Below are positions 7,698 to 15,827 of a stretch of DNA of 24,588 nt, one piece after another (position 1 is the stretch's first letter; every line of letters begins with the position of its first letter). The stretch spans positions 903 through 25,490 of the forward strand of contig MGNX01000062.1 of assembly GCA_001796935.1 (NCBI GenBank). The letters are read 5' to 3'. A program made the position numbers and the translations under genes. The notes beneath the pieces were generated by a model. It ran no database searches, had not been told where the DNA came from, and saw only the letters and a list, made by a program, of their open reading frames with translations. The DNA comes from Chloroflexi bacterium RBG_16_60_22 (lineage in GTDB: Bacteria > Chloroflexota > Dehalococcoidia > Dehalococcoidales > RBG-16-60-22).

Positions 7698-9071
7698 ATG
7701 AGCCATATCAGGGGTCGTTTCAGCAAGCCGGCTGACAAACTGGTGGCGAGGTACACCGCCTCCCTCCCCTTTGACCGGCGGCTCTACCGCCAGGATATCC
7801 GCGGGAGCCTCGCCCACGCCAGAATGCTGGCTAAACAGGGCATCATTACGGATAAGGAAGCGGAGGCAATCGCCGCCGGGCTTTTGTCCATTCAGAAAGA
7901 GATAGAGCAGGGCAAATTCCCGTTCAAAGCCGAGCTGGAAGACATCCACATGGCGGTGGAGTCACGCCTCATCGAGGTAGCGGGGGAGGCGGGGCGCAAG
8001 CTCCATACCGCCCGCTCCCGCAACGACCAGGTCGCCCTGGACATGCGCCTTTTCACCAGAGAGGCCATCGGGGACACGGTCAAGGGCCTGCGCGGCCTGC
8101 AGCGTGCCCTCATCGCCCTGGCCGGGGCCAATAAAAAGGTCGTCATGCCCGGCTACACCCACCTCCAGGTGGCCCAGCCGGTGCTGCTGGCGCACCACCT
8201 CCTTGCCTATTTTGAGATGCTGCAAAGAGACATCGAGCGTTTTCACGACTGCCTCAAGCGTGTCGATGTCATGCCGCTGGGCAGCGGTGCCCTGGCGGGG
8301 GTGGCCTACGATATCGACCGTGAGTTCCTGGCGAAGGAGCTCGGGTTCAGCCGGGTCAGCCGCAACAGCCTGGACGCGGTGTCCGACCGCGATTTCCTGC
8401 TGGAGTACCAGGCCGCCGCCGCTATCGGCATGATGCACCTTTCACGGCTCGCCGAGGAGCTGGTGATATGGTCGTCGGCGGAGTTCGACTTCGTCGAGAT
8501 TGACGACGCCTATGCCACCGGCAGCAGCATCATGCCGCAGAAGAAGAACCCGGACGTGGCCGAGCTGGCGCGCGGCAAGACCGGGCGCGTGTACGGCCAC
8601 CTCACGGCCCTGCTGACCACGATGAAGGGCCTGCCCCTGGCCTATAACCGCGATATGCAGGAGGACAAGGAGGGCTTCTTCGATACCGTGGACACGCTGC
8701 TGGCCACGCTGGAGGTGATGGCGGGCATGGTGGCCACGCTCAAGGTCAAGGCCGGCAATACCTTGAAGGCGGCGGAGCGGGGCTATATCCTGGCCACGGA
8801 CATCGCCGATTACCTCGTAAAGAAGGGCGAGGCTTTCCGTACCGCCCATGAAATCGTCGGCCGGCTGGTGAGCTACGCCGCGGCAAAGGGCAAAGCGCTG
8901 TCCGGGCTGGACTTGAGCGAATATAAGAAATTTTCCCCGCGGTTTGCCGAGGATGTGCGCGACATCACCGTGGCCTCGTCGCTGGCGGTCCGGGACGTTA
9001 CCGGCGGCACCGCCCCGGGGCGGGTCGCCAGGGCGCTGGCCGCCGCCCGCCGGATGGCGGCAAAGGGGTAA
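7698..9071 (+). CDS. argH: argininosuccinate lyase ArgH
   Basis: Splits argininosuccinate into arginine and fumarate, the last step of arginine synthesis; works as a cytoplasmic homotetramer of the fumarase/aspartase superfamily. The 457 residues match the family. Seen: HTARSRNDQVALD (103-115), the TH pair at 154-155 in GYTHLQ that contributes the catalytic base region, and the superfamily signature GSSIMPQKKNPD with the catalytic Ser on the flexible loop at about 276-277. The start at 7698 follows the argG stop by one base. It is the last gene of the arg run and converges on rpmB with a 22-base gap; I see no intrinsic terminator there. Confidence 0.97.
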   Translation: MSHIRGRFSKPADKLVARYTASLPFDRRLYRQDIRGSLAHARMLAKQGIITDKEAEAIAAGLLSIQKEIEQGKFPFKAELEDIHMAVESRLIEVAGEAGRKLHTARSRNDQVALDMRLFTREAIGDTVKGLRGLQRALIALAGANKKVVMPGYTHLQVAQPVLLAHHLLAYFEMLQRDIERFHDCLKRVDVMPLGSGALAGVAYDIDREFLAKELGFSRVSRNSLDAVSDRDFLLEYQAAAAIGMMHLSRLAEELVIWSSAEFDFVEIDDAYATGSSIMPQKKNPDVAELARGKTGRVYGHLTALLTTMKGLPLAYNRDMQEDKEGFFDTVDTLLATLEVMAGMVATLKVKAGNTLKAAERGYILATDIADYLVKKGEAFRTAHEIVGRLVSYAAAKGKALSGLDLSEYKKFSPRFAEDVRDITVASSLAVRDVTGGTAPGRVARALAAARRMAAKG

Positions 9072-9093
9072 GGAGGGAGGGTTGCCGGTTCAG

Positions 9094-9279
9094 CTAGGCC
9101 CTGGCCACCTTGTGCTGGGTGCGCAGGCAGCGCGTGCAGAGGTTGTACCGTTTTGTCTCGCCGTTGATGGTGATGGTGGCGGGGTGGATATTGGGGTCAA
9201 AGCGGCGGTTGGTGCGCCGCTTGGAGTGGCTGACATTATGACCGAACTGCGGGGTCTTGCCGCATAAATCACACTTCAA
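9094..9279 (-). CDS. rpmB: 50S ribosomal protein L28
   Basis: A 61-residue basic protein of the large ribosomal subunit, near the E site. It begins MKCDLCGKTPQFGHNVSHS, and the motifs TNRRFDPN and a C-terminal RCLRT are L28-typical. It carries two CxxC pairs (CDLC at 3-6 and CTRC at about 48-51), the zinc-binding (C+) version. The start is TTG at 9279, supported by AAGGAGAACAAG directly upstream (GGAG, 7-base gap); no ATG is available in frame. A TATAAT box lies 13 bases upstream of the TTG. It is transcribed alone, divergent from the fakA-like gene. In many bacteria rpmB lies next to the asp23/fakA block, so this neighbourhood is conserved, although here I see no asp23-like gene. Confidence 0.96.
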   Translation of the reverse strand: MKCDLCGKTPQFGHNVSHSKRRTNRRFDPNIHPATITINGETKRYNLCTRCLRTQHKVARA

Positions 9280-9292
9280 CTTGTTCTCCTTG

Positions 9293-9298
9293 ATTATA
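9293..9298 (-). promoter_or_regulatory. -10 element of rpmB
   Basis: TATAAT on the minus strand, a perfect -10 hexamer, 13 bases upstream of the rpmB TTG start, with AAGGAG between. No good -35 is seen at the right spacing. The predicted leader is very short, roughly the ribosome site plus a few bases. Confidence 0.45.
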
Positions 9299-9300
9299 CC

Positions 9301-9329
9301 TTAATACTATTGTAATATGCTGCTAACAT
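9301..9329 (+). promoter_or_regulatory. possible promoter of the fakA-like operon
   Basis: TTAATA (9301-9306) and an extended -10-like TGC-TAACAT (9321-9329) with a 17-base spacer, upstream of the gene at 9371. Both hexamers match at 4 of 6 positions, so this is a weak call. The region between the divergent rpmB and fakA-like genes is AT-rich relative to its surroundings. Confidence 0.3.
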
Positions 9330-9370
9330 ATAGTAACATAGTGCCACAAGATTGGCAAGGATGGTGAAGC

Positions 9371-11005
9371 ATGAGCCAGACGAAAGTCGTAGCGGGCCAG
9401 GACCTGAGAGAGATGTTCGCGGCGGCAGGCTCCTGGCTGGAAAAGAGCTCCGCGGAAATCGATGCCCTTAATGTCTTCCCGGTGCCGGATGGCGATACCG
9501 GGACGAATATGATGTTGACCATGCGCTCCACGATGGAGGAGGCTTACCGCGCGCCGGACCACTCCGCCTCCGGGGTGGCCCATGCCATGGCCAAGGGCGC
9601 TCTCATGGGGGCCCGCGGCAACAGCGGCGTCATCCTCTCCCAGATATGGCGCGGCCTGGCCGAGGGGCTGGAGGGCAGGGAGTCCTTCAACGCCACCGAC
9701 CTCGCCGATGCCCTGGATAAATCGGCGGTCATCGCTTACAAGGGGGTGAGCAACCCCGTCGAAGGGACGATGCTTACCGTGATGAAGGACGCCGCCGCGG
9801 CCGCCCGGGCCCGGGTTGACGCCGGAGACGAGGATATCATCGCTATCATGGAGGCCACGGTGAACGCCGCCGGGGAATCACTGGCCAACACCCCCAACCT
9901 CCTCAAGGTGCTCAGGGATGCCGGCGTGGTGGATGCCGGCGGCCAGGGCCTCTACACTATCTTCGAGGGGGCCATGCGCTACCTCCGCGGCGAGACCGAG
10001 TTGATGCGACTCCGCAAGCCGCAGATAATCGTCAGCGAGACCCCCCACGTGGCGTCGCTGACGGCGGCGGCCGGCGTCGAAGAGGTGCCCTTCGGCTACT
10101 GCACCGAGTTCCTCCTCAAGGGGGAGAAGCTGGACGCAGAAACCATCAAGAAACGACTGTTGAAGAAAGGCGAGTCCCTGATTGTCGTCGGCGACGAGAC
10201 CGCGGTGCGCATCCATATCCATACCCTGACGCCGGGGAACGTCGTCCAGTTTGCCACCAAGCTGGGCACGATGCACCAGGTCAGCATCCGCAACATGGAC
10301 GAGCAGCACCAGGACTACCTGGAGATGCAGAAGGACCGGCTGCCCACCACGGATACGGCCGTCATCGCCGTGGCTTCCGGGGACGGCCTGGCCGATGTCT
10401 TCGGCAGCCTGGGCGCCGCCGCCGTCGTGCCCGGCGGCCAGACGATGAACCCCAGTACCAAGGATATCCTCCAGGCGGTGGAGTCCACTTTCTCGGACAA
10501 GATTATCATCCTGCCCAACAACAAGAACATCATCCTCACCGCCGAACAGGTACCGGCGCTGACGGAGAAAAAGGTCAAGGTGGTGCCCACCCGCACCATT
10601 CCGCAGGGGGTGGTGGCGCTGCTGGCCTTCGACTACGAGGCAGAGTTCAACACCAACGCCGACATCATGACCAAGGCCCTCGCCGCGGTAAAGACCATCG
10701 AGGTCACCCGCTCGGTGCGCACCACCAGGATAAACGGCCTGAAGATTAAAAAGAAGCAGCCCATCGGGCTGCTGGACGGCGACCTCGTGGCCGCCGGCGA
10801 AACCAACGCCGAGGTCATCCATAAGCTCCTGGACCGGCTGGACCTGGAGAAGGCCGAGGTGGTTACCATGTACTACGGGGCCGAAGCGGAGGCCGCCGAG
10901 GCCGAGCAGATAAGCGCCAGCATCACGAAAGAGTACCCGCAGTTGCAGGTCGAAGTTATCCGGGGCGGACAGCCCCACTACAGCTATATTATTTCTATTG
11001 AATAG
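9371..11005 (+). CDS. fakA: DAK2-domain fatty acid kinase subunit, FakA/YloV family
   Basis: ATP-binding catalytic subunit of the FakAB fatty acid kinase, which phosphorylates fatty acids held by a DegV-type protein to give acyl-phosphate for phospholipid synthesis. The 544 residues match the YloV/FakA size. The N-terminal DhaL/DAK2 domain (about 1-200) shows ALNVFPVPDGDTGTNM (32-47) with the Mg-ATP Asp pair 40 and 42, GARGNSGVILSQ (80-91) and DAGGQGLY. A middle domain and a C-terminal FakA domain follow, with MYYGAEAEAAEAE near the end. An AAGG/ATGG ribosome site precedes the ATG at 9371. The DegV-family gene follows after a 17-base gap, which supports a FakA-FakB pair. The dihydroxyacetone kinase subunit DhaL is a relative but is only about 200 residues long. 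Confidence 0.92.
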   Translation: MSQTKVVAGQDLREMFAAAGSWLEKSSAEIDALNVFPVPDGDTGTNMMLTMRSTMEEAYRAPDHSASGVAHAMAKGALMGARGNSGVILSQIWRGLAEGLEGRESFNATDLADALDKSAVIAYKGVSNPVEGTMLTVMKDAAAAARARVDAGDEDIIAIMEATVNAAGESLANTPNLLKVLRDAGVVDAGGQGLYTIFEGAMRYLRGETELMRLRKPQIIVSETPHVASLTAAAGVEEVPFGYCTEFLLKGEKLDAETIKKRLLKKGESLIVVGDETAVRIHIHTLTPGNVVQFATKLGTMHQVSIRNMDEQHQDYLEMQKDRLPTTDTAVIAVASGDGLADVFGSLGAAAVVPGGQTMNPSTKDILQAVESTFSDKIIILPNNKNIILTAEQVPALTEKKVKVVPTRTIPQGVVALLAFDYEAEFNTNADIMTKALAAVKTIEVTRSVRTTRINGLKIKKKQPIGLLDGDLVAAGETNAEVIHKLLDRLDLEKAEVVTMYYGAEAEAAEAEQISASITKEYPQLQVEVIRGGQPHYSYIISIE

Positions 11006-11022
11006 GAACGTTGGAGGCTGGA

Positions 11023-11865
11023 ATGACAGTTAAAATCGTAACGGATTCGCTATCAGACATCACCGAAGACCTGGCCCGGGAACTGGGACTCACCGTGGTG
11101 CCGCTCTACGTGCGCTTCGGCGAGGATATCTACCGCGACCGCGTGGACATCACCACCGAGGAGTTCTACCGGCGCCTGGTAACCGAGTCTACTCTGCCCT
11201 CGACGACGCAGCCGACGCCCAACGATTTCCTGGAGGTCTACCAGAAGCTGGCCAAGGAGACCGATGAGATTCTGGTCATCGTCGTTTCCAGCAAGCTCAG
11301 CGGCACTTACCAGTCGGCAACGCAGGCCAAGCAAATGGTGTCCGGCAAGTGCCGCATCGAGATAATCGATTCGCTTTCGGTGGCCATGGGCCAGGGGCTG
11401 ATTGCCATCTCCTCGGCCGAGGCCGTTAAAAAAGGGGCCAGCCTGGAGAAAGCGGCCGACCTGGCGCGCCAGGCGGTGTCGCGGTCGCACCTCATCGCCT
11501 ATTTCGATACGCTCAAGTACCTGGCCAAGGGCGGGCGCATCGGCAAGGCCAGCGGGCTGCTGGGCTCGATGCTGTCCGTCAAGCCGATACTCACCATCAA
11601 AGAAGGCGAGATGTCGCCCCTGACCCGCGTGCGCTCCATGAGCGCGGGACTCGACTATATGTACGGCGTAATAGCCGGTTACGGCAAGGTAGAGGCGCTG
11701 GCCGTGGAGCATTCCACCACCCCCGATGACGCCGATGCCCTGGTGGAGCGTCTCGGCGCGCTCTTCCCCAGGGAGCGTATCCGGCGCTCAATCATCAGCC
11801 CGGTGGTCGGGACGTACGCCGGCCCCAAGGCCCTCGCCCTGACTTTCCTCGAGGCAGCCAGGTAG
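11023..11865 (+). CDS. DegV family fatty-acid-binding protein (FakB-like)
   Basis: DegV/EDD-fold protein that binds a fatty acid and presents its carboxylate to FakA. It has 280 residues. Seen: TDSLSDI (7-13), the conserved STTQPTPNDF (60-69) of the fatty acid carboxylate-binding loop, SSKLSGTYQSA (89-99), DSLSVAMGQG (116-125) and a LKYLAKGGRIGK segment. I chose the ATG at 11023 because GGAGG (11013-11017) lies 5 bases upstream and the first strand (VKIVTDS) begins at once; an in-frame TTG at 11011 would overlap that ribosome site. It lies directly behind the fakA-like gene, so the two probably form one kinase. Which fatty acids it prefers cannot be told. Confidence 0.92.
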   Translation: MTVKIVTDSLSDITEDLARELGLTVVPLYVRFGEDIYRDRVDITTEEFYRRLVTESTLPSTTQPTPNDFLEVYQKLAKETDEILVIVVSSKLSGTYQSATQAKQMVSGKCRIEIIDSLSVAMGQGLIAISSAEAVKKGASLEKAADLARQAVSRSHLIAYFDTLKYLAKGGRIGKASGLLGSMLSVKPILTIKEGEMSPLTRVRSMSAGLDYMYGVIAGYGKVEALAVEHSTTPDDADALVERLGALFPRERIRRSIISPVVGTYAGPKALALTFLEAAR

Positions 11866-11867
11866 TA

Positions 11868-11981
11868 TTGACGGCCAGGGTCATTACCGGCAGTGTCATC
11901 GGCGTGACCGTCCCCGGCGGCGGATATTCCTTTTTCCCGGCGGCATGTCATTGCGAACCGGAGGCGAAGCAATCTCTATAG
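11868..11981 (+). pseudogene. probable N-terminal remnant of rsmD ending in a palindromic repeat
   Basis: A 37-codon frame from a TTG 2 bases after the degV-like stop. Its start, TARVITGSVIGVTVPGG, follows the first strand pattern of RsmD, the 16S rRNA guanine-N2 methyltransferase (RVIxGxxxGxxL..P). The frame then loses resemblance and runs into the repeat at 11947, where it encodes CHCEPEAKQSL and stops. recG is often followed by rsmD and coaD in bacteria; here the fragment precedes recG. None of the RsmD catalytic motifs (DPPY and others) are present, so it cannot be functional. The match is short and based on memory of the family; it could be chance coding-like sequence. Confidence 0.35.
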
Positions 11982-12032
11982 ACACTTTAAGATTGCTTCG
12001 TCGCCCGCCTCAGGCGGGCTCCTCGCAATGAC
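11947..12032. repeat. 86-base nested palindromic repeat between the DegV-like gene and recG
   Basis: The outer arms GTCATTGCGA (11947-11956) and TCGCAATGAC (12023-12032) are perfect inverted repeats. Inner arms CGAAGCAATCT (11965-11975) and AGATTGCTTCG (11990-12000) are also perfect. A third hairpin, GCCCGCCT (12003-12010) / AGGCGGGC (12012-12019), sits in the right half. The TCATTGCGA...GAAGCAATCT type is a widespread dispersed bacterial intergenic repeat as I remember it; here it carries an extra GC-rich hairpin. Confidence 0.75.
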
Positions 12033-12066
12033 GGTTTTATCCGTGCTTTTCTCCCCGGATTCCGGC

Positions 12067-12072
12067 TATAAT
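12067..12072 (+). promoter_or_regulatory. -10 element upstream of recG
   Basis: A perfect TATAAT lies 14 bases before the TTG and 20 before the ATG candidate start of recG, just after the palindromic repeat. No TGn extension or clear -35 is seen. It suggests recG has its own promoter downstream of the repeat. Confidence 0.4.
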
Positions 12073-12086
12073 TAGGCGGGAATGTA

Positions 12087-14537
12087 TTGCCGATGAACGC
12101 CGATTCTCTGCGCAAAGTCCTCGACCTGGAGCGGCAGCGCGACTACGCGGACATTGCCGTGTTCGGCGGGCTGGACAAATTCCTGCGCAACTGGTCGGCT
12201 CAAGCGGCGGAATCAGTCACCAGCCCGGCCATGTTGAAGCGTTTCCGCCAGCTCTTCGCCCCCGGCTATGCCGCCCTGACACCGCCGCAGCGCCGGGAAT
12301 GGGCGCAGGGCGTCCTGGCTTTCCTCGATGAGATGGGGAAAGGGCCCGCCGCCGGACCACCCGCTCCCCGGACGGTTACCGCGAAAAAGCCGGCCCCGAA
12401 GGTGAAAAAATCGACCCCGGCGCCCGGCGCCGGTCCCGGCCTGGACTCCCCCGTTACCATCGTTAAAGGCATCAGCACCAGCCTTGCCGGCAAGTTCGGC
12501 AGGATGGGCGTGAAGACGGTGCGCGACCTGCTCTACTTCTTTCCCCACCGCCACCTGGACTACAGCCGCCTCAAGTTCATCTCTCAGCTCGCGGAGGGGG
12601 AGGAGCAGACCATCGTGGCCAATGTCTGGCAGGCCCAGGAGTCCCGGCCGGGGGGCCGGCGCAGCACCGAGGCCATCGTCGGCGACGAGACGGGGAACAT
12701 GCGGGTGGTCTGGTTCAACCAGCCCTACCTGGCGAAGAAGCTCACCACCAACGCCCGGATAATGCTCAGCGGCCGCGTCAGCCTCTTCAAAGGACGCCAC
12801 GTGTTTCTCTCGCCGGAGTGGGAGCTGATGGAAGGCCAGGACCTGGTCCACACCGCGCGCCTGGTACCGGTCTACCCGCTGACCCAGGGCCTGCGGCCGC
12901 GGCAGGTCAGGAAGCTGATGAAGGCGTTCATCGACCTCTGGGCGCCGCAGGTACCCGATTTCCTGCCGGAAGATTTAAGAAAGCGGCTCCACCTCCTGGA
13001 GCTACCGCAGGCCATCAGCCAGGCCCATTACCCGGAGGACGAGGCGGTCAAGGACCGGGCCCGTACCCGCCTGGCCTTCGACGAGCTTTTTCTGCTCCAG
13101 CTGGGCGTGATGAGCAGGAAGCGCGACTTCCAGGAGACGCGGCCGGGCACGCCTTTTGATGTTAAACAGCCGGTTTTGGATACGTTTTTAAAGTCGTTGC
13201 CCTTTACCCTCACCGCGGCGCAGCATAAGGTCATGGCGGAGATTAAGGCGGACCTGGAGAAGTCCCGCCCGATGTGCCGGCTATTACAGGGGGAGGTGGG
13301 CAGCGGCAAGACGGTGGTGGCCACGGCGGCCCTGCTGGAAGCGGCGGCCAACGGCTGCCAGGCGGCCTTCATGGCGCCCACCGAGATTCTCGCCGAGCAG
13401 CACTTCGCTACCATCTGCCGGCTTTTATCCAGGGTGGGTCGGGAAGAGGGGGAGGGCTACCTGCGGAGCTTCTCCGGCGTCCGCGAGCGTCCCCTGGGGG
13501 TAGCCCTGCTCATCGGCGATATACGGCAGGCCGGCAAGCGGCAGATTCAAAAGCAGATTCTATCCGGCGAAATCGATATCGTCATCGGCACGCACGCCCT
13601 CGTCCAGAAGGGCGTCGAGTTCCTCAAGCTGGGACTGGCGGTGGTCGACGAGCAGCACCGCTTCGGCGTGGAACAGCGGTCAGCCCTGCGAGAGAAGGGG
13701 TTCAGCCCCCACATGCTGGTGATGACCGCCACCCCCATTCCCCGCACCCTGGCCCTCACGCTCTACGGCGACCTCGACCTTTCCGTCATCGACGAGCTGC
13801 CGCCGGGCCGGCAGACGGTGAAGACGAAGTGGCTCAAGCCTGACCAGCGGGAGAGCGCCTACGCCTTCGTGAGAAAGCAGGTGGGCGCGGGGCGCCAGGC
13901 CTTTATCCTCTGCCCCCTCATCGAGGAGTCGGAGACTATCGCCGCCCAGGCGGCGGTGGCGGAGTACGAGCGCCTCTCCCGTGAGGTCTTCCCGGACCTG
14001 CGTCTCGGCCTGCTGCACGGTCGCTTGAGCGGGGCCGATAAAGACGCGGTCATGGCGGCCTTCCGCTCCGGCGAATTGAACATCCTGGTCTCGACCCCCG
14101 TGATTGAGGTTGGCATCGATGTGCCCAACGCCACGGTGATGCTGATAGAGAGCGCCGACCGCTTCGGGCTCTCCCAGCTGCACCAGTTCCGGGGTCGGGT
14201 AGGGCGCGGTGAGGCGCAGAGCTATTGCATGCTGCTGGCGGAAAACCCCACCGAGGTAGGGCGGGAGCGACTTGACATAATAGAGAGCGTGCAGGACGGC
14301 TTCGAGCTGGCCGAGGCGGACCTGCGACTGCGCGGGCCGGGCGAGTTCTTCGGGACGCGCCAGAGCGGCCTGCCCGACCTGCGCATGGCGAGGATATCCG
14401 ACGTCGCCCTTCTGGAGCTGGCCCGCGCCGAGGCGATAGACTTCTTCCGGGTGGACCCGGACATGAAGCGGGCGGAGCACCGGCTCCTGGCCGGGGAGAT
14501 GGCGCGCGTCTGGACCGGCGCCGGCGAGTGGAGTTGA
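12087..14537 (+). CDS. recG: ATP-dependent DNA helicase RecG
   Basis: Superfamily 2 helicase that reverses stalled replication forks and branch-migrates Holliday junctions. At up to 816 residues it is longer than the roughly 690-residue enterobacterial enzyme. The extra length is an N-terminal region of about 125 residues with a Pro/Ala/Lys-rich linker (about 90-115) before the wedge/OB domain (DLLYFFPHRHLDYS and onwards). The helicase core shows Walker A GEVGSGKT at about 402-409, DEQHRFGV near 520-527, TATPIPRT, and the second lobe with QFRGRVGRGEAQSYC and the RecG tail (GPGEFFGTRQSGLPDLR). Start: TTG at 12087 has GGCGGG 6 bases upstream, while ATG at 12093 is in frame; I cannot decide between them. 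It is separated from the DegV-like gene by a repeat. Confidence 0.96.
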   Translation: MPMNADSLRKVLDLERQRDYADIAVFGGLDKFLRNWSAQAAESVTSPAMLKRFRQLFAPGYAALTPPQRREWAQGVLAFLDEMGKGPAAGPPAPRTVTAKKPAPKVKKSTPAPGAGPGLDSPVTIVKGISTSLAGKFGRMGVKTVRDLLYFFPHRHLDYSRLKFISQLAEGEEQTIVANVWQAQESRPGGRRSTEAIVGDETGNMRVVWFNQPYLAKKLTTNARIMLSGRVSLFKGRHVFLSPEWELMEGQDLVHTARLVPVYPLTQGLRPRQVRKLMKAFIDLWAPQVPDFLPEDLRKRLHLLELPQAISQAHYPEDEAVKDRARTRLAFDELFLLQLGVMSRKRDFQETRPGTPFDVKQPVLDTFLKSLPFTLTAAQHKVMAEIKADLEKSRPMCRLLQGEVGSGKTVVATAALLEAAANGCQAAFMAPTEILAEQHFATICRLLSRVGREEGEGYLRSFSGVRERPLGVALLIGDIRQAGKRQIQKQILSGEIDIVIGTHALVQKGVEFLKLGLAVVDEQHRFGVEQRSALREKGFSPHMLVMTATPIPRTLALTLYGDLDLSVIDELPPGRQTVKTKWLKPDQRESAYAFVRKQVGAGRQAFILCPLIEESETIAAQAAVAEYERLSREVFPDLRLGLLHGRLSGADKDAVMAAFRSGELNILVSTPVIEVGIDVPNATVMLIESADRFGLSQLHQFRGRVGRGEAQSYCMLLAENPTEVGRERLDIIESVQDGFELAEADLRLRGPGEFFGTRQSGLPDLRMARISDVALLELARAEAIDFFRVDPDMKRAEHRLLAGEMARVWTGAGEWS

Positions 14538-14550
14538 ACCGGGGCGGTCA

Positions 14551-15681
14551 ATGATAAAGAAAATAATAGCCGTGTCGGTATTGATTGGGGTTCTGGTGGC
14601 GGCCGGGCTGATATGGTGGAATTTCCGGGCGGGCCGGCTGGAGACGCCCGCGGCGGCGCCATCTTCGACTCCGGGGCAGGAGCCGGCTGTCAGGGACGCC
14701 GAGCTGGCCGTCTCCCTGGCCAGAGGGCTGGAAATACCCTGGGCGCTCGACTTTCTGCCGGACGGCAGTATCATCCTTACCGAAAGGCCGGGAAGGGTAA
14801 GGCTGGTTGATGCCCAGAAGGGGCTTTTAACTGAGCCGCTACTGACAATTACAGAAGTCGCCGCCCGCGGCGAGGGCGGACTGCTGGGGATTGCCGTTCA
14901 CCCTGACTTTGACGTCAATGGTTTCATCTACGTCTATTATACCCGTCAGGACGGGAATAATCCGGTAAACCGCGTGGCGAGGTACTTTAAAAAGGACGAT
15001 ATCCTGGCGGACGGTGAAGTAATTCTCGATGGTATTCCGGCGGGTAGTATCCATAACGGCGGCCGAATAAAGTTCGGGCCGGACGGCCGACTCTATATTA
15101 CCACCGGCGACTCGGGAAACGCGGCGCTGGCCCAGGACCTCAACTCGCTGGCCGGCAAGATTTTACGCCTGGAAGACGATGGTGCCGTTCCGAGTGACAA
15201 CCCGTTCCCCGGTTCACCGGTCTATTCCTATGGGCACCGCAACCCTCAGGGGTTGGCCTGGGATGACCGGGGGCGACTCTGGGCTACGGAGCACGGCTCC
15301 CAGGCTACCGATGAGCTGAACCTTATCCGGCCCGGGGCCAATTACGGCTGGCCGCTCGTCCGCGGCGACGCGACGGCGGAAGGCATGGTCAGCCCGGTGT
15401 TGCAAAGCGGCGGCGATACCTGGGCGCCGTCCGGGGCGACTTTCTGGCAAGGCTCCGTCTTTTTTAGCGGTCTCCGCGGCCAGGGTCTCTACCGGGCGGA
15501 GATAAGCGGAGAAACGGCGGCGCTGCGGCGCCATCTGGAGAGAAACTTCGGGCGACTGCGTGAAGTGGTTGCCGGCCCGGAGAACCTGCTCTATCTGCTT
15601 ACCAGCAACCGTGACGGGCGCGGCGTGCCGACGGCCGATGACGACCAGCTCATCAGGATAAATCCTGGAAAGCTTGATTGA
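14551..15681 (+). CDS. glucose/sorbosone dehydrogenase-like beta-propeller protein, membrane-anchored
   Basis: Member of the six-bladed beta-propeller family that includes soluble PQQ glucose dehydrogenase and the aldose sugar dehydrogenase YliI. The 376-residue protein has an N-terminal hydrophobic segment (about 5-23, after Lys-Lys) with no lipobox Cys, so a signal anchor or cleavable signal peptide places it outside the membrane. Seen: PWALDFLPDGSIILTERPG (63-81), RGEGGLLGIAVHPDF (106-120), HNGGRIKFGPDGRLYITTGD (168-187, His168 being the likely catalytic base), YGHRNPQGLAWD (227-238) with the Arg that contacts PQQ in homologues, and EHG. It would oxidise sugars or other alcohols with PQQ, though no PQQ synthesis gene is in view. 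It starts 13 bases after the recG stop, with a GGGGCGG stretch upstream of the ATG. Confidence 0.88.
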   Translation: MIKKIIAVSVLIGVLVAAGLIWWNFRAGRLETPAAAPSSTPGQEPAVRDAELAVSLARGLEIPWALDFLPDGSIILTERPGRVRLVDAQKGLLTEPLLTITEVAARGEGGLLGIAVHPDFDVNGFIYVYYTRQDGNNPVNRVARYFKKDDILADGEVILDGIPAGSIHNGGRIKFGPDGRLYITTGDSGNAALAQDLNSLAGKILRLEDDGAVPSDNPFPGSPVYSYGHRNPQGLAWDDRGRLWATEHGSQATDELNLIRPGANYGWPLVRGDATAEGMVSPVLQSGGDTWAPSGATFWQGSVFFSGLRGQGLYRAEISGETAALRRHLERNFGRLREVVAGPENLLYLLTSNRDGRGVPTADDDQLIRINPGKLD

Positions 15682-15769
15682 CTCATAGATGAAGAGTTGA
15701 GGCAGGGGAATCTTTATAATTTCATTATGATAAATTAACGGGAATTTAATACTCTCCGGGCGGCGGCTG

Positions 15770-15778
15770 TGCTATACT
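15770..15778 (+). promoter_or_regulatory. extended -10 promoter of the lipid kinase gene
   Basis: TGC-TATACT in the 146-base gap after the dehydrogenase-like gene. Transcription would start near 15785, giving a leader of about 43 bases to the TTG start at 15828. No clear -35 is present. Another TATAAT at 15715-15720 lies further upstream and could act too. Confidence 0.45.
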
Positions 15779-15827
15779 CTTGTCAAGCAATCGACTAACT
15801 TCTCTTTTCCCCCGGGGCAGGTATCGG

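Noticed and set aside
9878..10978. 366-residue minus-strand frame inside the fakA-like gene
   Set aside because: Antisense shadow of a gene with clear DAK2 motifs; its His/Gln/Leu-rich translation matches nothing.
13680..14774. 364-residue minus-strand frame across recG and the dehydrogenase-like gene
   Set aside because: Spans two intact plus-strand genes and has no ribosome site or recognisable domain.
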